Shown here piece by piece: positions 6,592 to 7,379 of a stretch of 7,379 bases of DNA. Position numbers and translations under genes: made by a program. Location: NCBI GenBank assembly GCA_012031335.1, contig JAAUTT010000204.1, positions 1-7,379 on the forward strand, in the 5' to 3' direction. The notes below the pieces were generated by a model. It searched no databases, was not told where the DNA came from, and saw only the letters and a program-made list of their open reading frames with translations. The stretch's first letter is position 1; every line of letters begins with the position of its first letter. The stretch is from Bacteroidales bacterium. Its GTDB lineage: Bacteria; Bacteroidota; Bacteroidia; Bacteroidales; JAAUTT01.

Positions 6592-6772
6592 TTTGAAAAT
6601 TTGGATAAATATAAAAAACAATATTTTTTGTTAAAATGTTTCTTATACATTTTCGCTCAATGTTTGGATAAATGATCAAAATATAATAAACCCTGTGATA
6701 ATTTGATACTTTGTAACTTTGTGGCTATGAAATTTGCAACTAATCACAAAAAACTCTAAGAAAACACAAAGC
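6592..6772. other. Intergenic region between HmuY-like and GNAT genes
   Basis: It holds an exact 11-base direct repeat TTTGGATAAAT at 6600-6610 and 6663-6673, start-to-start 63 bases, the nearer copy ending 9 bases before the GNAT ATG. It also contains TACTTTGTAACTTTG (a doubled ACTTTGT word common in Bacteroidota spacers). I see no clear TAnnTTTG promoter and no terminator hairpin. Confidence 0.5.
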
Positions 6773-7378
6773 TTAATTTACCGAGCTTGCATCTTCGTTT
6801 CTTAATTCTGAAAATTCAAATCGTGGATAACCGTATTCCCCGCCAAGAGAATAGCCTAAAAACCTGAGTTTATAAAACAAAATGCCCTCAAACGGAGATG
6901 ATGTAAATTTTACCCGGAACAATAAAATAAGTTGCATATCCGCCATCCACATCAATATTTACATCTTTCCAATCGTATCCTATGATGTTTTTTTCGAGGA
7001 AAACTTTTCAGATAAAATATTTGAATATCCAAATTCTTCATAGGGAATTCCTGTTTCAAGATATGCTTTAACGCGGCTTTGATTGATAAAAACTCCTCTT
7101 AAAAAATAAGGGACAGGGGTACCGTTGTCATCAAACAACAAATCGTAATAGGGAGTAAATACCAAGTCAAACGAATCGGCCGGAGGTTCAGGATTTCCTT
7201 GTTTATTTTCAGCAAAACTGAAATAAACCTGATTGTAACCCCCGATTTTATTTACTTCGGCTGAAAAACTATTTTCAGATCCCGGCAACCGGTATTGAAA
7301 ACTGTACTTTTCTGAATCGGCCATTGTCATTTTTAACCGGGCATATTCAATATAATTGTCTGAAATTAGTTCTCCTAT
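6773..7378 (-). CDS. HmuY-like protein, 5' end outside the window, two frameshifts
   Basis: HmuY-family proteins are envelope lipoproteins or secreted haem-binding proteins that usually accompany a TonB-dependent receptor. Family features seen are DSFDLVFTPYYDLLFDDNG, PVPYFLRGVFINQSRV, IIGYDWKDVN and the C-terminal ILFYKLRFLGY with GYPRFEFSEL. The frame is lost at an A7 run (6988-6994), where one more A is needed. It is regained by dropping one A from AAAA at 6908-6911, reading FIVPGKFTSSPFEGILFYK; the frame before and after is the same. The gene is open to the window edge, so its signal peptide and start lie outside. No histidine occurs in the visible 200 or so residues, so the bis-histidine haem ligation of Porphyromonas HmuY is not conserved. 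Confidence 0.75.
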
Positions 7379-7379
7379 C

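Overview
The window looks like a piece of a Bacteroidota genome, probably of the Bacteroidales/Marinilabiliales type. The clues are an AT-rich composition, an HmuY-family protein, a large secreted family 2 glycoside hydrolase, a lipobox lipoprotein with lipocalin-like repeats, and the near absence of Shine-Dalgarno sequences. All four recognisable genes lie on the minus strand, separated by long non-coding stretches, so this is not a tight operon.

Reading along the minus strand (high to low coordinates): the 3' part of an HmuY-like gene (7378-6773, entering from outside the window); a GNAT-family acetyltransferase gene of about 375 codons (6591-5464); a non-coding stretch (5463-5083) with interspersed repeats and a possible 26-residue hydrophobic micro-ORF on the plus strand; a 42-bp-period tandem repeat array of ten units (5080-4663) with degenerate units at both edges; a doubtful 102-codon ORF (4665-4357); hairpin-rich DNA (4340-4201); a lipoprotein gene (4172-3232) that is much more AT-rich than its neighbours; a 137-bp imperfect inverted repeat (3230-3094); and a GH2 beta-galactosidase-like gene of about 979 codons (3041-105).

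Two themes dominate. First, every recognisable gene is interrupted by single-base frameshifts, ten in all, nine of them in short A/T homopolymers. Correcting one base at each site restores long, family-typical proteins with intact catalytic motifs. Because unrelated genes are hit equally, indel errors in the sequence are a better explanation than decay of one gene, so the genes are annotated here over their full spans.

Second, the lipoprotein gene has the geometry of an integron-type gene cassette. A GTTGGGC box lies 28 bases upstream of its start, a complementary GCCAAC box follows its stop, and then comes a long imperfect hairpin that ends in a different box, GTTAGC. The next gene (GH2) starts after that box, and a near-complement of the box lies beyond its stop. 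The boxes fit the classical attC consensus only partly and no integrase is in the window, so this is a hypothesis. It and the 42-bp array are the most unusual features here.
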